Source: a virus. Taken from it: a DNA stretch of 25,185 bases. The notes under the pieces were generated by a model. The model was not told where the DNA came from. It searched no databases and was given only the letters and a program-made list of their open reading frames with translations. A program made the position numbers and the translations under genes. Each line of letters begins with the position of its first letter. Position 1 is the first letter of the stretch. Shown piece after piece: positions 13,257-20,416 of the stretch. The stretch is from positions 1 to 25,185 of the IMG/VR virus record IMGVR_UViG_3300048433_000215, one strand, 5' to 3'.

Positions 13257-14053
13257 TGTTATTATACAAGACACAACCTAAAGGGATAGATACGAACAAT
13301 CTCATCAACCTTGATACAAAGACTAAGTTGATGGAATCTCTCGGAAAGATATCTGTTTTTAATAACAAGAATGTCACAAGAAAAGATTTTGTACCATTGA
13401 TAACAGATGCATCTATTATAGATGGAATGATTGTGTCTGGTGGATATTCAAATATTCTTGTAGTAACTTCATTCGAAGATTCTAACTATGAACGACTAAG
13501 AGATAGAAACTATCGTCCAATCAATAGTGCGGGTGACCATCTACTTCCTATCGTTCATGCAGTAAATGAATCTGAAGGTAACATATATGTAACTATGCCA
13601 AAGAATGGTGATAATTACATGAAAGATTTATATGACCATTACGAAGTAAATCAAATAGAGTGTGATTCATATTTCAGACTTGACCACGATTTTAAAATTC
13701 AAACTGACGTAAAATTTGATTGTATTGTTCTATTAGGTGTTGAAGCGGATAAGAAAGGTACTTACCAGATTGATGATATCAAGAAGAAATTTGCACCATA
13801 CTGTATTTCACCTAATGTTGACTTGATTGATATTCGTAGATTATCAGAGACTAATATTAATGGTAGTACTAGAGACATAGAACTTTATAAAGATAGAATG
13901 TATACTTGTGTTAATACTCCTAAGAAACTTATTGACCTAGAAAAACGTGTTGTAGACTCTGAACCTTACATGTTAAGTTTAAAACAAAAACTGAATTATT
14001 ACAGAGTTGCATTAAATATTGAAGAAATAAACGATTATTACAAGGTATACTAA
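13256..14053 (+). CDS. Unknown protein, first of two tandem paralogues
   Basis: The 265-residue product is not recognised. Its middle has SNILVVTSFEDSNYERLRDR, NYRPINSAGDHLLPIVHAVN and GNIYVTMPKNGD. Then comes VKFDCIVLLGVEADKKGTYQ followed by DDIKKKFAPYC and DLIDI, a pattern of alternating hydrophobic strands and helices that may be a Rossmann-like fold. The next gene shares these blocks in the same order (FDAVFLAGF...TYNAQDIKDDFASYC...DLIDD), so the two are diverged duplicates. Both end in KVY, with the last codons AAG GTA TAC TAA overlapping ATG. No catalytic residues can be assigned. Confidence 0.8.
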   Translation: MLLYKTQPKGIDTNNLINLDTKTKLMESLGKISVFNNKNVTRKDFVPLITDASIIDGMIVSGGYSNILVVTSFEDSNYERLRDRNYRPINSAGDHLLPIVHAVNESEGNIYVTMPKNGDNYMKDLYDHYEVNQIECDSYFRLDHDFKIQTDVKFDCIVLLGVEADKKGTYQIDDIKKKFAPYCISPNVDLIDIRRLSETNINGSTRDIELYKDRMYTCVNTPKKLIDLEKRVVDSEPYMLSLKQKLNYYRVALNIEEINDYYKVY

Positions 14054-14883
14054 TGTCTACTCATTACGAGTCATCCAATAATGTAGTAATATCTGCGAAC
14101 GGAAACCTAAACACATTATTTGTTTCGGATGAAGCTGATACTGCATTAAAGACAAAGATTCGTGGTATTATAAAAGGATATACAACTGATAGTTTGACCG
14201 ATAAAATTATTGGAACAGAAAGACATGTCGTTGCTGGCATAACATACAGTAATTTTTTAACATCAATGAAGTATCAAAACGTCTTGTTTGTTCCTTCTTT
14301 TAGAAACGGTAGGTTTCCAAAACTAATGGATGCCAACTACGAGACAATGCAAAGTAATGCGAGTCAACATATGACTCCTATTATTAATAAACATTTTAAT
14401 TGTTCTCCTAACATATATGTTCCATATCCAGACGGACATACAAGTTTATATCAAGACCTTCATCTAGACTTTGGTGTAAACATTATATCTTCTAATGGAA
14501 TGTATGAGATGGGTGCGGATAACTACAACGTTGTACCACCAGAAGATGTCAAATTTGATGCAGTCTTTCTTGCGGGATTTAGTATTCCAGAAGGTACTAC
14601 ATATAATGCACAAGATATCAAAGATGACTTTGCATCATATTGCACCGAAGATTTTGATTTAATAGATGATTTTCAAGACCATAATATAAGAATGGAAATA
14701 CGTAGGGGAAATCCTATACCAGAACGCCCGACTCGTTTAACGGGAACACCAAAGGATGTAAATGACGTGTTACATTATTTGGGTAGTAATACCGTACACG
14801 AAAACTACGGAGACGATAATTTTAAAACAAATATTGCAACACAGATGACTTCTATTTTGCAAAAAGTAATTAAGGTATACTAA
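14053..14883 (+). CDS. Unknown protein, second of two tandem paralogues
   Basis: The 276-residue protein is similar in length and block order to the preceding one. It has YQNVLFVPSFRNGRFPKLMD, ANYETMQSNASQHMTPIINK and NIYVPYP, then VKFDAVFLAGFSIPEGTTYN, DIKDDFASYC and DLIDD. It has an extra C-terminal region (residues about 215-276) and also ends in KVY. The AAGG inside the KVY codons provides the ribosome site for the downstream kinase gene at about 8 bases. Function unknown. The pair precedes a P-loop kinase and may act with it, but nothing in the sequence shows how. Confidence 0.8.
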   Translation: MSTHYESSNNVVISANGNLNTLFVSDEADTALKTKIRGIIKGYTTDSLTDKIIGTERHVVAGITYSNFLTSMKYQNVLFVPSFRNGRFPKLMDANYETMQSNASQHMTPIINKHFNCSPNIYVPYPDGHTSLYQDLHLDFGVNIISSNGMYEMGADNYNVVPPEDVKFDAVFLAGFSIPEGTTYNAQDIKDDFASYCTEDFDLIDDFQDHNIRMEIRRGNPIPERPTRLTGTPKDVNDVLHYLGSNTVHENYGDDNFKTNIATQMTSILQKVIKVY

Positions 14884-15563
14884 TGATTAAGTTTAAAAAG
14901 TTTATGACAGAGGGTGTGGATGACCCCGCAATCTTTAAAGCAGTTTTCCTAGCAGGCGGGCCAGGCAGTGGTAAGTCCTTCATTGTCGGGAAAACGGGTC
15001 TCCCCGCCCTCGGTCTGAAGGTAGTTAATTCGGATGACGCATACGAATCTGCAATGAAAAAAGCAGGACTTGAAATGTCTCCTGAAAACATCTTCTCAGT
15101 TCAAGGTCAAGATATTCGTGGACGTGCAAAGGCATTAACAGGTAAGAAACAAGCAAGATACCTTATGGGTAGACTTGGTGTAGTTATTGATGGTACTGGT
15201 AAAGATTTTCCAAAGGTTAAGAAACAAGTACAGTCAATGGAAGCGTTAGGTTATGATACTGCAATGATATTTGTAAACACTGACCTAGAAACTGCAATCA
15301 AACGAGACTCCGAACGTGACCGTACTATTGGTGAGAAAGAAGTAACTTCATACTGGAAGACTGTTCAAAAGAACATCGGTGCATTTCAACAGATGTTTGG
15401 TAAGAAGGATATGTTGATTGTCGATAACTCAGACGGTAAAGACTACAAGGCAGAAACTCTACGTGCATATAGAGATATTCAGAAGTTCTTACGTAGTCCA
15501 GTAGATAATAGTAAAGCGAAGAAGTGGATTAAACAAGAGAGAGAAAAGAAAAAGAGGACATAA
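14883..15563 (+). CDS. P-loop kinase (zeta toxin/polynucleotide kinase-like)
   Basis: The 226-residue product has a Walker A motif GGPGSGKS (residues 25-32) after a strand AVFLA, followed by VVNSDDAYESAMKKAG (an acidic substrate-site segment), VVIDGTGKDF (Walker-B-like/switch), and a lid with arginines in KRDSERDRTIGEKEV. This is the layout of the AAA_33/zeta-toxin/T4 polynucleotide-kinase group of small-molecule or nucleic-acid kinases. The basic C-terminus (KKWIKQEREKKKRT) may contact nucleic acid. Conserved proteins of this type occur in marine T4-like phages. It closes the rightward operon; its stop sits in the loop of a terminator hairpin. The substrate is unknown. Confidence 0.8.
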   Translation: MIKFKKFMTEGVDDPAIFKAVFLAGGPGSGKSFIVGKTGLPALGLKVVNSDDAYESAMKKAGLEMSPENIFSVQGQDIRGRAKALTGKKQARYLMGRLGVVIDGTGKDFPKVKKQVQSMEALGYDTAMIFVNTDLETAIKRDSERDRTIGEKEVTSYWKTVQKNIGAFQQMFGKKDMLIVDNSDGKDYKAETLRAYRDIQKFLRSPVDNSKAKKWIKQEREKKKRT

Positions 15564-15573
15564 AGTCCTCTTT
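15551..15573. terminator. Bidirectional terminator between convergent operons
   Basis: A 9-bp perfect stem AAAGAGGAC/GTCCTCTTT with a 5-base loop ATAAA. The minus-strand side is followed by T-rich sequence (TTTTTCTTTTC); the plus-strand side by TTTGTTCG. It serves the kinase gene and the leftward gene at 15598-15810. The kinase stop codon is in the loop. Confidence 0.8.
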
Positions 15574-15597
15574 GTTCGTAATCAATTAAGCAATTAA

Positions 15598-15810
15598 TTA
15601 AACATACTTATCATAAATATCGACACAAGTCATTGCGACTAGAACCAAACCAGAGACAATCAGTAATGATGCTCCTTGGAATATTCCTACAACTAAACTT
15701 AATGTTCCGATAACAAGACCGACTTCGCCCTTGTACTCTTCCCATAGGTCTACTATTGGGTCTACCAATATTCCTCTAAGGTTGTTAATTATTTCTGTTA
15801 CTTTATCCAT
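15598..15810 (-). CDS. Small membrane protein
   Basis: The 70-residue protein has a polar, amphipathic N-terminal third (MDKVTEIINNLRGILVDPIV), then EVGLVIGTLSLVVGIFQGAS and LLIVSGLVLVAMTCVDIYD, which form one or two membrane-spanning segments with no positive charge between them. GAGGAGTAACTCA gives a strong ribosome site. A short tail (DKYV) follows. No family is recognised; small inner-membrane proteins of phages can affect lysis timing, exclusion or host physiology, but nothing here decides. Confidence 0.75.
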   Translation of the reverse strand: MDKVTEIINNLRGILVDPIVDLWEEYKGEVGLVIGTLSLVVGIFQGASLLIVSGLVLVAMTCVDIYDKYV

Positions 15811-15814
15811 TGAG

Positions 15815-16009
15815 TTACTCCTCTATGTATATGAAAAGACTTTTGTTATTGACTACTGCCATTTTTTGACCCTCGTCTAACTCAGTCTTACTAAAAAATG
15901 ATAGGTCTGAATCAGATAAATCTCCGAAATCATATCCATCATTCATTTTAAATATTCTATAATCCGAAGATTCTTCATCTTCTAGATTAATTTTCATAGT
16001 CTGTAGCAT
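15815..16009 (-). CDS. Small acidic protein
   Basis: The 64-residue product is strongly acidic (MKINLEDEESSDYRIFKMND, DFGDLSDSDLSFFSKTELDE). The ATG at 16009 has AAGG eight bases upstream; a second in-frame ATG at 15997 gives MKINLEDEE. Between AAGG and the ATG lies a TATAAATA that could be a late promoter or just the spacer. No family is recognised. It is co-directional with two tRNA genes upstream and with the small membrane protein downstream. Confidence 0.65.
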   Translation of the reverse strand: MLQTMKINLEDEESSDYRIFKMNDGYDFGDLSDSDLSFFSKTELDEGQKMAVVNNKSLFIYIEE

Positions 16010-16017
16010 TATTTATA
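16010..16017 (-). promoter_or_regulatory. Possible late promoter box next to a start codon
   Basis: Minus-strand TATAAATA directly abuts the ATG at 16009. A transcript from it would start inside the gene and could use the second ATG (15997). Since AAGG precedes it, the box may be only the ribosome-site spacer. Confidence 0.35.
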
Positions 16018-16035
16018 CCTTTTTAGCTCTTAAAC

Positions 16036-16110
16036 TGGTGCCCCCGCATGGAATCGAACCACGAGTTGTCCGTTCGTAGCGGACTGTTTTATCCGTTAAA
16101 CTACGGAGGC
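16036..16110 (-). tRNA. tRNA-Arg (anticodon ACG)
   Basis: A 75-base cloverleaf on the minus strand. Acceptor GCCTCCG pairs with CGGGGGC (one G-T), D-arm GTTT/AAAC, anticodon stem GTCCG/CGGAC with loop CTACGAA, T-arm CGTGG/CCATG with loop TTCGATT, and an encoded 3' A-CCA. Anticodon ACG reads CGU (and CGC/CGA if deaminated to inosine). Confidence 0.92.
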
Positions 16111-16120
16111 AATCGTTGAT

Positions 16121-16196
16121 TGGCCGTCCCACAAGGACTCGAACCTTGAACACAAGTTTAGAAGACTCGGATGATATCCAGTTTCACCATGAGACG
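16121..16196 (-). tRNA. tRNA-Arg (anticodon TCT)
   Basis: A 76-base cloverleaf on the minus strand. Acceptor CGTCTCA pairs with TGGGACG, D-stem GTGA/TCAT, anticodon stem CGAGT/ACTTG with loop CTTCTAA, T-arm CAAGG/CCTTG with loop TTCGAGT, discriminator G and encoded CCA. Anticodon TCT reads AGA, a codon used often in the phage genes here. Confidence 0.9.
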
Positions 16197-16214
16197 TTTT
16201 CCAATCAATAAGAT

Positions 16215-16243
16215 ATTATATCACTATTGATATTAAATGTCAA
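16215..16243 (-). promoter_or_regulatory. Sigma70-type promoter before tRNA genes
   Basis: On the minus strand TTGACA (16243-16238), 17 bases, TATAAT (16220-16215): perfect consensus. It lies about 20 bases before the first tRNA gene and overlaps the end of the gene at 16240-16869. Confidence 0.9.
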
Positions 16244-16869
16244 GTATTATCATGCATGGATTTTGTGTGAATCTCTACATTTTTTGATACAGGGATTTTA
16301 ATGTTTTTGTGACTATGATATAAATGAAACTTGACCTCTTTAAATTCTTTGAACATCTCTGTCCATATAGGTCTCCAGTTTCCCGCAAGTCTTACTGTAT
16401 TGTTTGTAGAACGGTCACTTTCTAAAATTAGGTCAGTGAAACTACCCAGATTCATATCAAAGATACTATCGAATCCATAGATGTGAACTTCGGTTGCTCT
16501 CATCTTTGCACATGCATAGTGAACTGCCATGTGACCACAGTTAAAGTTAGTTGCGGCATACTTTGGGTCTCCCGCATACTTAGGGATATGTGAATAGAAT
16601 CCCTTGATAAGGTGAGAGTATTTCATATAGAAAGTACCAGAATTCTCCATCCAGATTTTAGGTCTAGTTCCAAGAATCCAGTCATACATGTCTAACTTAA
16701 CATGACCTTCTTGTAGTGCCTTCATCATCTTGAAGTCCACCATACAGGTTGCGTGAACTTCTTTGCGTGGGATTTCAAATGGTGGCATATTACAAACTAA
16801 CAGTTTGCCAGGCGTTCCCCTTTCGAACAATCCCGCATTGTCACCGTTACCCAATACATTAACTCTCAT
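16240..16869 (-). CDS. Hypothetical phage protein, possible nucleotide-sugar/Rossmann fold
   Basis: The 209-residue protein opens MRVNVLGNGDNAGLFERGTP, a start reminiscent of GNGxSL-type proteins related to DUF115 and phage glycosyl/sialyltransferase-like families. Later segments are KLLVCNMPPFEIP, HATCMVDFKMMKALQ, FNCGHMAVHYACAKMRATEV and HIYGFDSIFDMN, giving alternating strand-helix order. The family call is weak. It lies between a thermonuclease gene and two tRNA genes. A sigma70-type promoter inside the thermonuclease gene (16941-16969) points to separate expression. Confidence 0.7.
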   Translation of the reverse strand: MRVNVLGNGDNAGLFERGTPGKLLVCNMPPFEIPRKEVHATCMVDFKMMKALQEGHVKLDMYDWILGTRPKIWMENSGTFYMKYSHLIKGFYSHIPKYAGDPKYAATNFNCGHMAVHYACAKMRATEVHIYGFDSIFDMNLGSFTDLILESDRSTNNTVRLAGNWRPIWTEMFKEFKEVKFHLYHSHKNIKIPVSKNVEIHTKSMHDNT

Positions 16870-16877
16870 AATTTACT

Positions 16878-17285
16878 CTACAGTTGTACTAATTCTCTAT
16901 TTGCCAAATGTTGGTCTGCAATAATATCTTTAGACTGTCCATTATACTCCACTGCGTGGTAATTGTCAACCAAATATTGATTAATATTAATACGACTACC
17001 GTCATCAAAATCAACAAGGAATTCACCAAGAATACGTCCGAACTTACCTTTACCATCCTTTGTTGTTTTAAGAATAGGAGAAGTACCTAAACTCTTCTTT
17101 AGAAATGCTTTTGCAGCTAATCCATATTTCTTTTCTACGAGGTCACGTGTTCGTGATTCTGGGGTGTCCACGCCAAGAAGTCTGATTCTTGACTTTCGAA
17201 GCCAAACACCAAAACCCAAATCGATGTCAACGTCAACGGTATCACCGTCAACAACACGTACAACTTTTGTTCTATATTCATACAT
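16878..17285 (-). CDS. Thermonuclease-family protein (SNase-like)
   Basis: The 135-residue protein has the staphylococcal nuclease fold signature: VVRVVDGDTVDVDIDLGF (D13-G-D15-T), RIRLLGVDTPES (R35, E43) and KFGRILGEF (R84), matching the catalytic Arg-Glu-Arg of the family. Those residues and calcium cleave DNA or RNA phosphodiester bonds. No signal peptide is seen, so it would act inside the cell, for example in host DNA or RNA turnover. Such genes are common in marine T4-like phages. It overlaps the upstream small gene by a few bases. Confidence 0.9.
   Translation of the reverse strand: MYEYRTKVVRVVDGDTVDVDIDLGFGVWLRKSRIRLLGVDTPESRTRDLVEKKYGLAAKAFLKKSLGTSPILKTTKDGKGKFGRILGEFLVDFDDGSRININQYLVDNYHAVEYNGQSKDIIADQHLANRELVQL
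16941..16969 (-). promoter_or_regulatory. Sigma70-type promoter inside the thermonuclease gene
   Basis: On the minus strand TTGACA (16969-16964), 17 bases, TATAAT (16946-16941), perfect consensus, within the last third of the thermonuclease coding region. It would transcribe the gene at 16240-16869 and the tRNAs. Confidence 0.85.
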
Positions 17286-17499
17286 TCTTCTTTCCTTTAT
17301 TCCATCCGAAATGAGTATGAATTATATTCATCTTATCTTCGGCTTCTGCGATTTTACTAATCTGTGTTTCAATAGATTCTACGATATCAGGATGTTCTCC
17401 TATACCAGCAGCGTTTTTCATGTACACGTCAACATTTGCTTTTGCAACGGCAATATCACCGTCTAATTTTCTTACTAATGCTTCAAGTAGATAATTCAT
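17278..17499 (-). CDS. Small helical protein
   Basis: The 73-residue product (MNYLLEALVRKLDGDIAVAK, NVDVYMKNAAGIGEHPDIVE, then IETQISKIAEAEDKMNIIHT) is mostly alpha-helical. I recall similar small proteins with NxAGIGEHPDIV in marine T4-like phages, without function. It overlaps the glycosyltransferase upstream and the thermonuclease downstream. Confidence 0.75.
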   Translation of the reverse strand: MNYLLEALVRKLDGDIAVAKANVDVYMKNAAGIGEHPDIVESIETQISKIAEAEDKMNIIHTHFGWNKGKKNV

Positions 17500-18148
17500 T
17501 TATCTGTCTCCTTATTACTTCGTTCCCTTTTTTTCCAGTGTGATGGATTATTTTAGGGTTCTTTACTTGTATGTTATCTATATAGTCCAACCGTAAAGTG
17601 TTGTACACATGAGGTATAGGTTTAATATACGACATCTTCGTAATCTCATCCCCTCCCATCATTATATAAAGAACCTCTTGGTCTCCTTGAACAGGGTTTC
17701 GAATACATTCGTCTGCCCAACTCTTCAGGATATTTGGAGTGTTTTCCACCAGAACAACTCCAGAGTTATACCAACTTCCAAGTTCACTTCTACGTGTACT
17801 CCAAGGTCGGTCTTTTACCATACCCAACTTACCATATTCTGATAGATTGAATATTGGTGATATGTCATCGGTTACTTCACAATCAGTATCCAACCAACAA
17901 ACTTTCTTTACACCATCTAACTTAGTTGCATCTAGAATCGCACGAGGTTTCTTAAACCATCCCTGTGCTTCACTCTTAACTGTTATTACTAAATCAAAGT
18001 CTTCTTCTGCTTTTGCACGTGCCTCTTTAGACATACCAAAATCTGCAAGAACAATAGGTATAGTATTGTGTTTTTTATAGTTTTCTAAAAACCATGGTAA
18101 TTGCCATTCTGTGTTATTATCACATCCTGTCAAAAAAACTTTAAGCAT
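17483..18148 (-). CDS. Glycosyltransferase, GT-A fold (GT8-like)
   Basis: Read from the ATG at 18148 (MLKVFLTGCDNN), the 221-residue protein has a DxD motif (D87-T-D89 in VCWLDTDCEV) that binds metal and nucleotide sugar, then SWYNSGVVLV, GDQEVLYIMM and a late IIHHTGKKG, the order seen in family 8 and related GT-A enzymes. The upstream gene ends in the same bases (GATGCTTAA), so the overlap is 8 bases. It is the last large gene of the surface-sugar cluster. Sugar donor and acceptor are unknown. A longer start further upstream (MTLSMLKV) is possible. Confidence 0.85.
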   Translation of the reverse strand: MLKVFLTGCDNNTEWQLPWFLENYKKHNTIPIVLADFGMSKEARAKAEEDFDLVITVKSEAQGWFKKPRAILDATKLDGVKKVCWLDTDCEVTDDISPIFNLSEYGKLGMVKDRPWSTRRSELGSWYNSGVVLVENTPNILKSWADECIRNPVQGDQEVLYIMMGGDEITKMSYIKPIPHVYNTLRLDYIDNIQVKNPKIIHHTGKKGNEVIRRQINELST

Positions 18149-18788
18149 CGATAATGTCATATCCTTCTTTCCAATTGTGTTTTGCAAGACATCCTTCTTC
18201 TACTTGAATGGTAGTAAATGTGTCCCGTGCTTCTGCAACAAATGGATGACATTCTTGTAACCAAGGGAAGGTATCTAAATTTAAATATACATCGGTAGGT
18301 TTTGCATACAATGGTGCATTCTCTACTAATAGTTTACCACCTTTGGGAGTAACCCAATACGCATGAGCGCCAGGAAAATATCTTTTGGTGGTTAAAGGAT
18401 TAAGTCCCAGAAAGTTTGGTTTGTTCCATTTACCGTAAGATGGATGACCTATGTTCATTACATAGTTAGGAAACAACATTGGTAAAGGTGTAACCATAAC
18501 TGCATCATGTTCAAAGATAATAAAGTCTTCGTTACCCTTAGAACAAGCTTCCCACAATGCGTAGTGTGATAAGAATGCAGAAATACAATTTAAATTACGA
18601 GAATATTTCTCATCAAATTGTATTGGGTCAATACCTCTTGTCTGTAATAGTTCTACAGGATTATCTGCGGGGGTGATTGCATCAAACTTTTCAATCGTTA
18701 GTCCATGACGTTTACCCGATTCAATACACCTATCAGCAACTTGAACAGACGATGGATTATCTTTTATTGTAATTACAAATGCTTTCAT
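18141..18788 (-). CDS. Glycosyltransferase family 25-like protein
   Basis: The 215-residue protein starts MKAFVITIKDNPSSVQVADR, the opening of LPS glycosyltransferases of family 25, with CISAFLSHYALWE (residues 68-80), an EHD in IFEHDAVMV (93-95) and AYWVTPKGGKLLVENA. GT25 enzymes add galactose or glucose to lipopolysaccharide in bacteria. The gene overlaps its neighbours by 4-8 bases. A GT25-like paralogue lies two genes upstream. Confidence 0.85.
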   Translation of the reverse strand: MKAFVITIKDNPSSVQVADRCIESGKRHGLTIEKFDAITPADNPVELLQTRGIDPIQFDEKYSRNLNCISAFLSHYALWEACSKGNEDFIIFEHDAVMVTPLPMLFPNYVMNIGHPSYGKWNKPNFLGLNPLTTKRYFPGAHAYWVTPKGGKLLVENAPLYAKPTDVYLNLDTFPWLQECHPFVAEARDTFTTIQVEEGCLAKHNWKEGYDIIDA

Positions 18789-18970
18789 ATTAAAAAACTC
18801 AATTGACTAGTATTAGTTGTAGTCGTTATTCTCCCTTTATTATCATATGTAGTAACATAATAAGTTGTACTTTCAACTTTATAATCTCCGCCTGCAACTT
18901 TATTGACTCGTTCAACAGTATACGAACGGTCTGTTACCTTGGGTATTGATGATACGGGTGGTATTTCCAT
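18785..18970 (-). CDS. Small hypothetical protein (61 residues)
   Basis: Starting at the ATG at 18970, which overlaps the stop of the upstream gene (TAATG), the product begins MEIPPVSSIPKVTDRSYTVE. It continues KVAGGDYKVESTTYYVTTYD and ends in a Thr-rich stretch. It looks like a beta-rich, repeat-poor domain. There is no visible ribosome site, so expression would depend on coupling. It overlaps the next gene by 4 bases. A longer frame to 19039 is open but would lie inside the glycosyltransferase gene. Function unknown. Confidence 0.6.
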   Translation of the reverse strand: MEIPPVSSIPKVTDRSYTVERVNKVAGGDYKVESTTYYVTTYDNKGRITTTTNTSQLSFLI

Positions 18971-19683
18971 TATTGTGTTGTAGTTGACTTCAACCCTTTC
19001 TGTATTGTGGTGTAATATGGATATACGACTTGTAACCAAGGAAACAATTGTTTACACATTAGTGCATCGTTTGGCCACATTCCGATTTCTTTCACCTTAT
19101 TTATCAGTTTCTTAGCTGCCTTAGGTGATATCATATATGCAGAGTTACCCGCAAGACCTTGGGGTACATCCCAATCATCTACTGAAGGAACACCCTGTAG
19201 TCCATGTATTTTTTTCACTTGTGCATCAAATACGTGCGCTCTACGTGTCGCACCTATTGGATTATTTAAGCCTATTATACCACCCTTCCACTCAGAAGTC
19301 AAGTCCTCTGGTAAAAGAGAATCTGTAAATAATGCATCGTGTTCCAGTACAACAATAGTCTCATCAAGGTCAATCGACTTCTGCCAACATCTCATATGAG
19401 ATATTAGACATGCAACACGATTACTATGATTCGCAGTTTTGTAGTGAGTAAGACGTAGTCCTGTTTTCATATCAAGACCGTCTTGGTGTTCATCTAGAGG
19501 ATACGTCCATGCAACACCATTCATATCCAACTGGTCTATCCCTTCACCAATAGTCTTTGGTGTGGTAGCGGGTAGAATGATAGGTTCTAGTTTTGTTCCA
19601 GTTTTCTTTATTGATTCAATAACATGTCGAGTCGCAACTGTGGACTCGTGATTGTTTATCATACTAATTATGAAGGCTTTCAT
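18970..19683 (-). CDS. Glycosyltransferase family 25-like protein
   Basis: The 237-residue protein starts MKAFIISMINNHESTVATRH (ATG at 19683; an ATG at 19689 adds two residues) and shows the GT25 pattern: NRVACLISHMRCW (residues 88-100), VVLEHDALF (EHD 114-116), GIIGLNNPIGATRRAHVFDA and AYMISPKAAKKLI. It is a diverged paralogue of the gene at 18141-18788. A sigma70-type promoter at 19274-19302 lies inside it. Confidence 0.85.
   Translation of the reverse strand: MKAFIISMINNHESTVATRHVIESIKKTGTKLEPIILPATTPKTIGEGIDQLDMNGVAWTYPLDEHQDGLDMKTGLRLTHYKTANHSNRVACLISHMRCWQKSIDLDETIVVLEHDALFTDSLLPEDLTSEWKGGIIGLNNPIGATRRAHVFDAQVKKIHGLQGVPSVDDWDVPQGLAGNSAYMISPKAAKKLINKVKEIGMWPNDALMCKQLFPWLQVVYPYYTTIQKGLKSTTTQ
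19274..19302 (-). promoter_or_regulatory. Sigma70-type promoter inside the sugar cluster
   Basis: On the minus strand TTGACT (19302-19297), 17 bases, TATAAT (19279-19274). It would transcribe the downstream part of the cluster (18970 towards 16878) separately. Confidence 0.75.
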
Positions 19684-20416
19684 CAACATCTCTTACATAC
19701 TCCCATCTCTCTGATAGGTAACATCCACCATGATAACTTTCATGATAAAATCCAAACGGTTCAGATAGTATTTGATACCATCCCTCTTCTGCACTTTTTA
19801 ACTTCTTATCTTTATATAGTGAGTCCACTAAATCGGTATCCCAACATTCTCTGGGATGGATTATCAATGCATCATTGATGTAGTAGGTAGTCTCTTTTCC
19901 CATACCTTTAATCTTATTGAAGTCATGTGTACCATAGTAATTCATACAGTTGAATCCCTTCGGAATTAACCTGTCATATGAATCCTTAATCATATCTTTC
20001 CAAGGGAGTTGGTCAGACACGATTACGTCAAACCTTGTTCGAATAATCATATCATATTCTTTAGGTATCGACTTCATCATCTCATTGTGTATGAGAAGTT
20101 GTTTGTGCCAGTTCGCACTTGCGTATGCGTGTCTTAACTGACTGTTGTGATAGGTAGGGTCTTCTTTATGTCTCTCCAAGTAATGAGGAAAGATATCTCT
20201 CCTTAGTGTACTTGCGTCATCGGGATAGGGTTCGGTGTCGAATACTGGATGGTACAGATTCTCAGGGTCATCAAAGTAGTAGTCAGCATCATAGTCTTGA
20301 CCCTTCCATGTACCCGTGAACATCTTGTCGTGAGGAATTATCTCTTGTGTTCTATCCATCCATTTCTGGTGACAGTATTCATTCCATCTACCAGACAAAC
20401 ATAATGCAGTCTTCAT
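19664..20416 (-). CDS. Glycosyltransferase-like surface carbohydrate protein
   Basis: The 250-residue protein opens MKTALCLSGRWNEYCHQKWM. It contains RHAYASANWHKQLLIHNEMM, then YDMIIRTRFDVIVSD, a pattern (CLSGR at the start, then IIRTRFD) seen in the surface-carbohydrate group of uncharacterised glycosyltransferase-like proteins in bacteria and large viruses. The RTRFD motif would serve as an acidic metal/sugar site. The ATG directly follows the upstream stop (TAAATG). Family membership is recognised, activity is not established. Confidence 0.7.
   Translation of the reverse strand: MKTALCLSGRWNEYCHQKWMDRTQEIIPHDKMFTGTWKGQDYDADYYFDDPENLYHPVFDTEPYPDDASTLRRDIFPHYLERHKEDPTYHNSQLRHAYASANWHKQLLIHNEMMKSIPKEYDMIIRTRFDVIVSDQLPWKDMIKDSYDRLIPKGFNCMNYYGTHDFNKIKGMGKETTYYINDALIIHPRECWDTDLVDSLYKDKKLKSAEEGWYQILSEPFGFYHESYHGGCYLSERWEYVRDVDESLHN

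Noticed and set aside
16036-16243. Attachment site or integrase target at the tRNA genes
   Set aside because: No integrase gene or repeated tRNA end is visible, and T4-like phages are lytic.
18970-19039. Longer start for the 61-residue protein at 19039
   Set aside because: The extra residues would lie inside the GT25 gene in another frame; the TAATG overlap at 18970 is the usual junction in this cluster.
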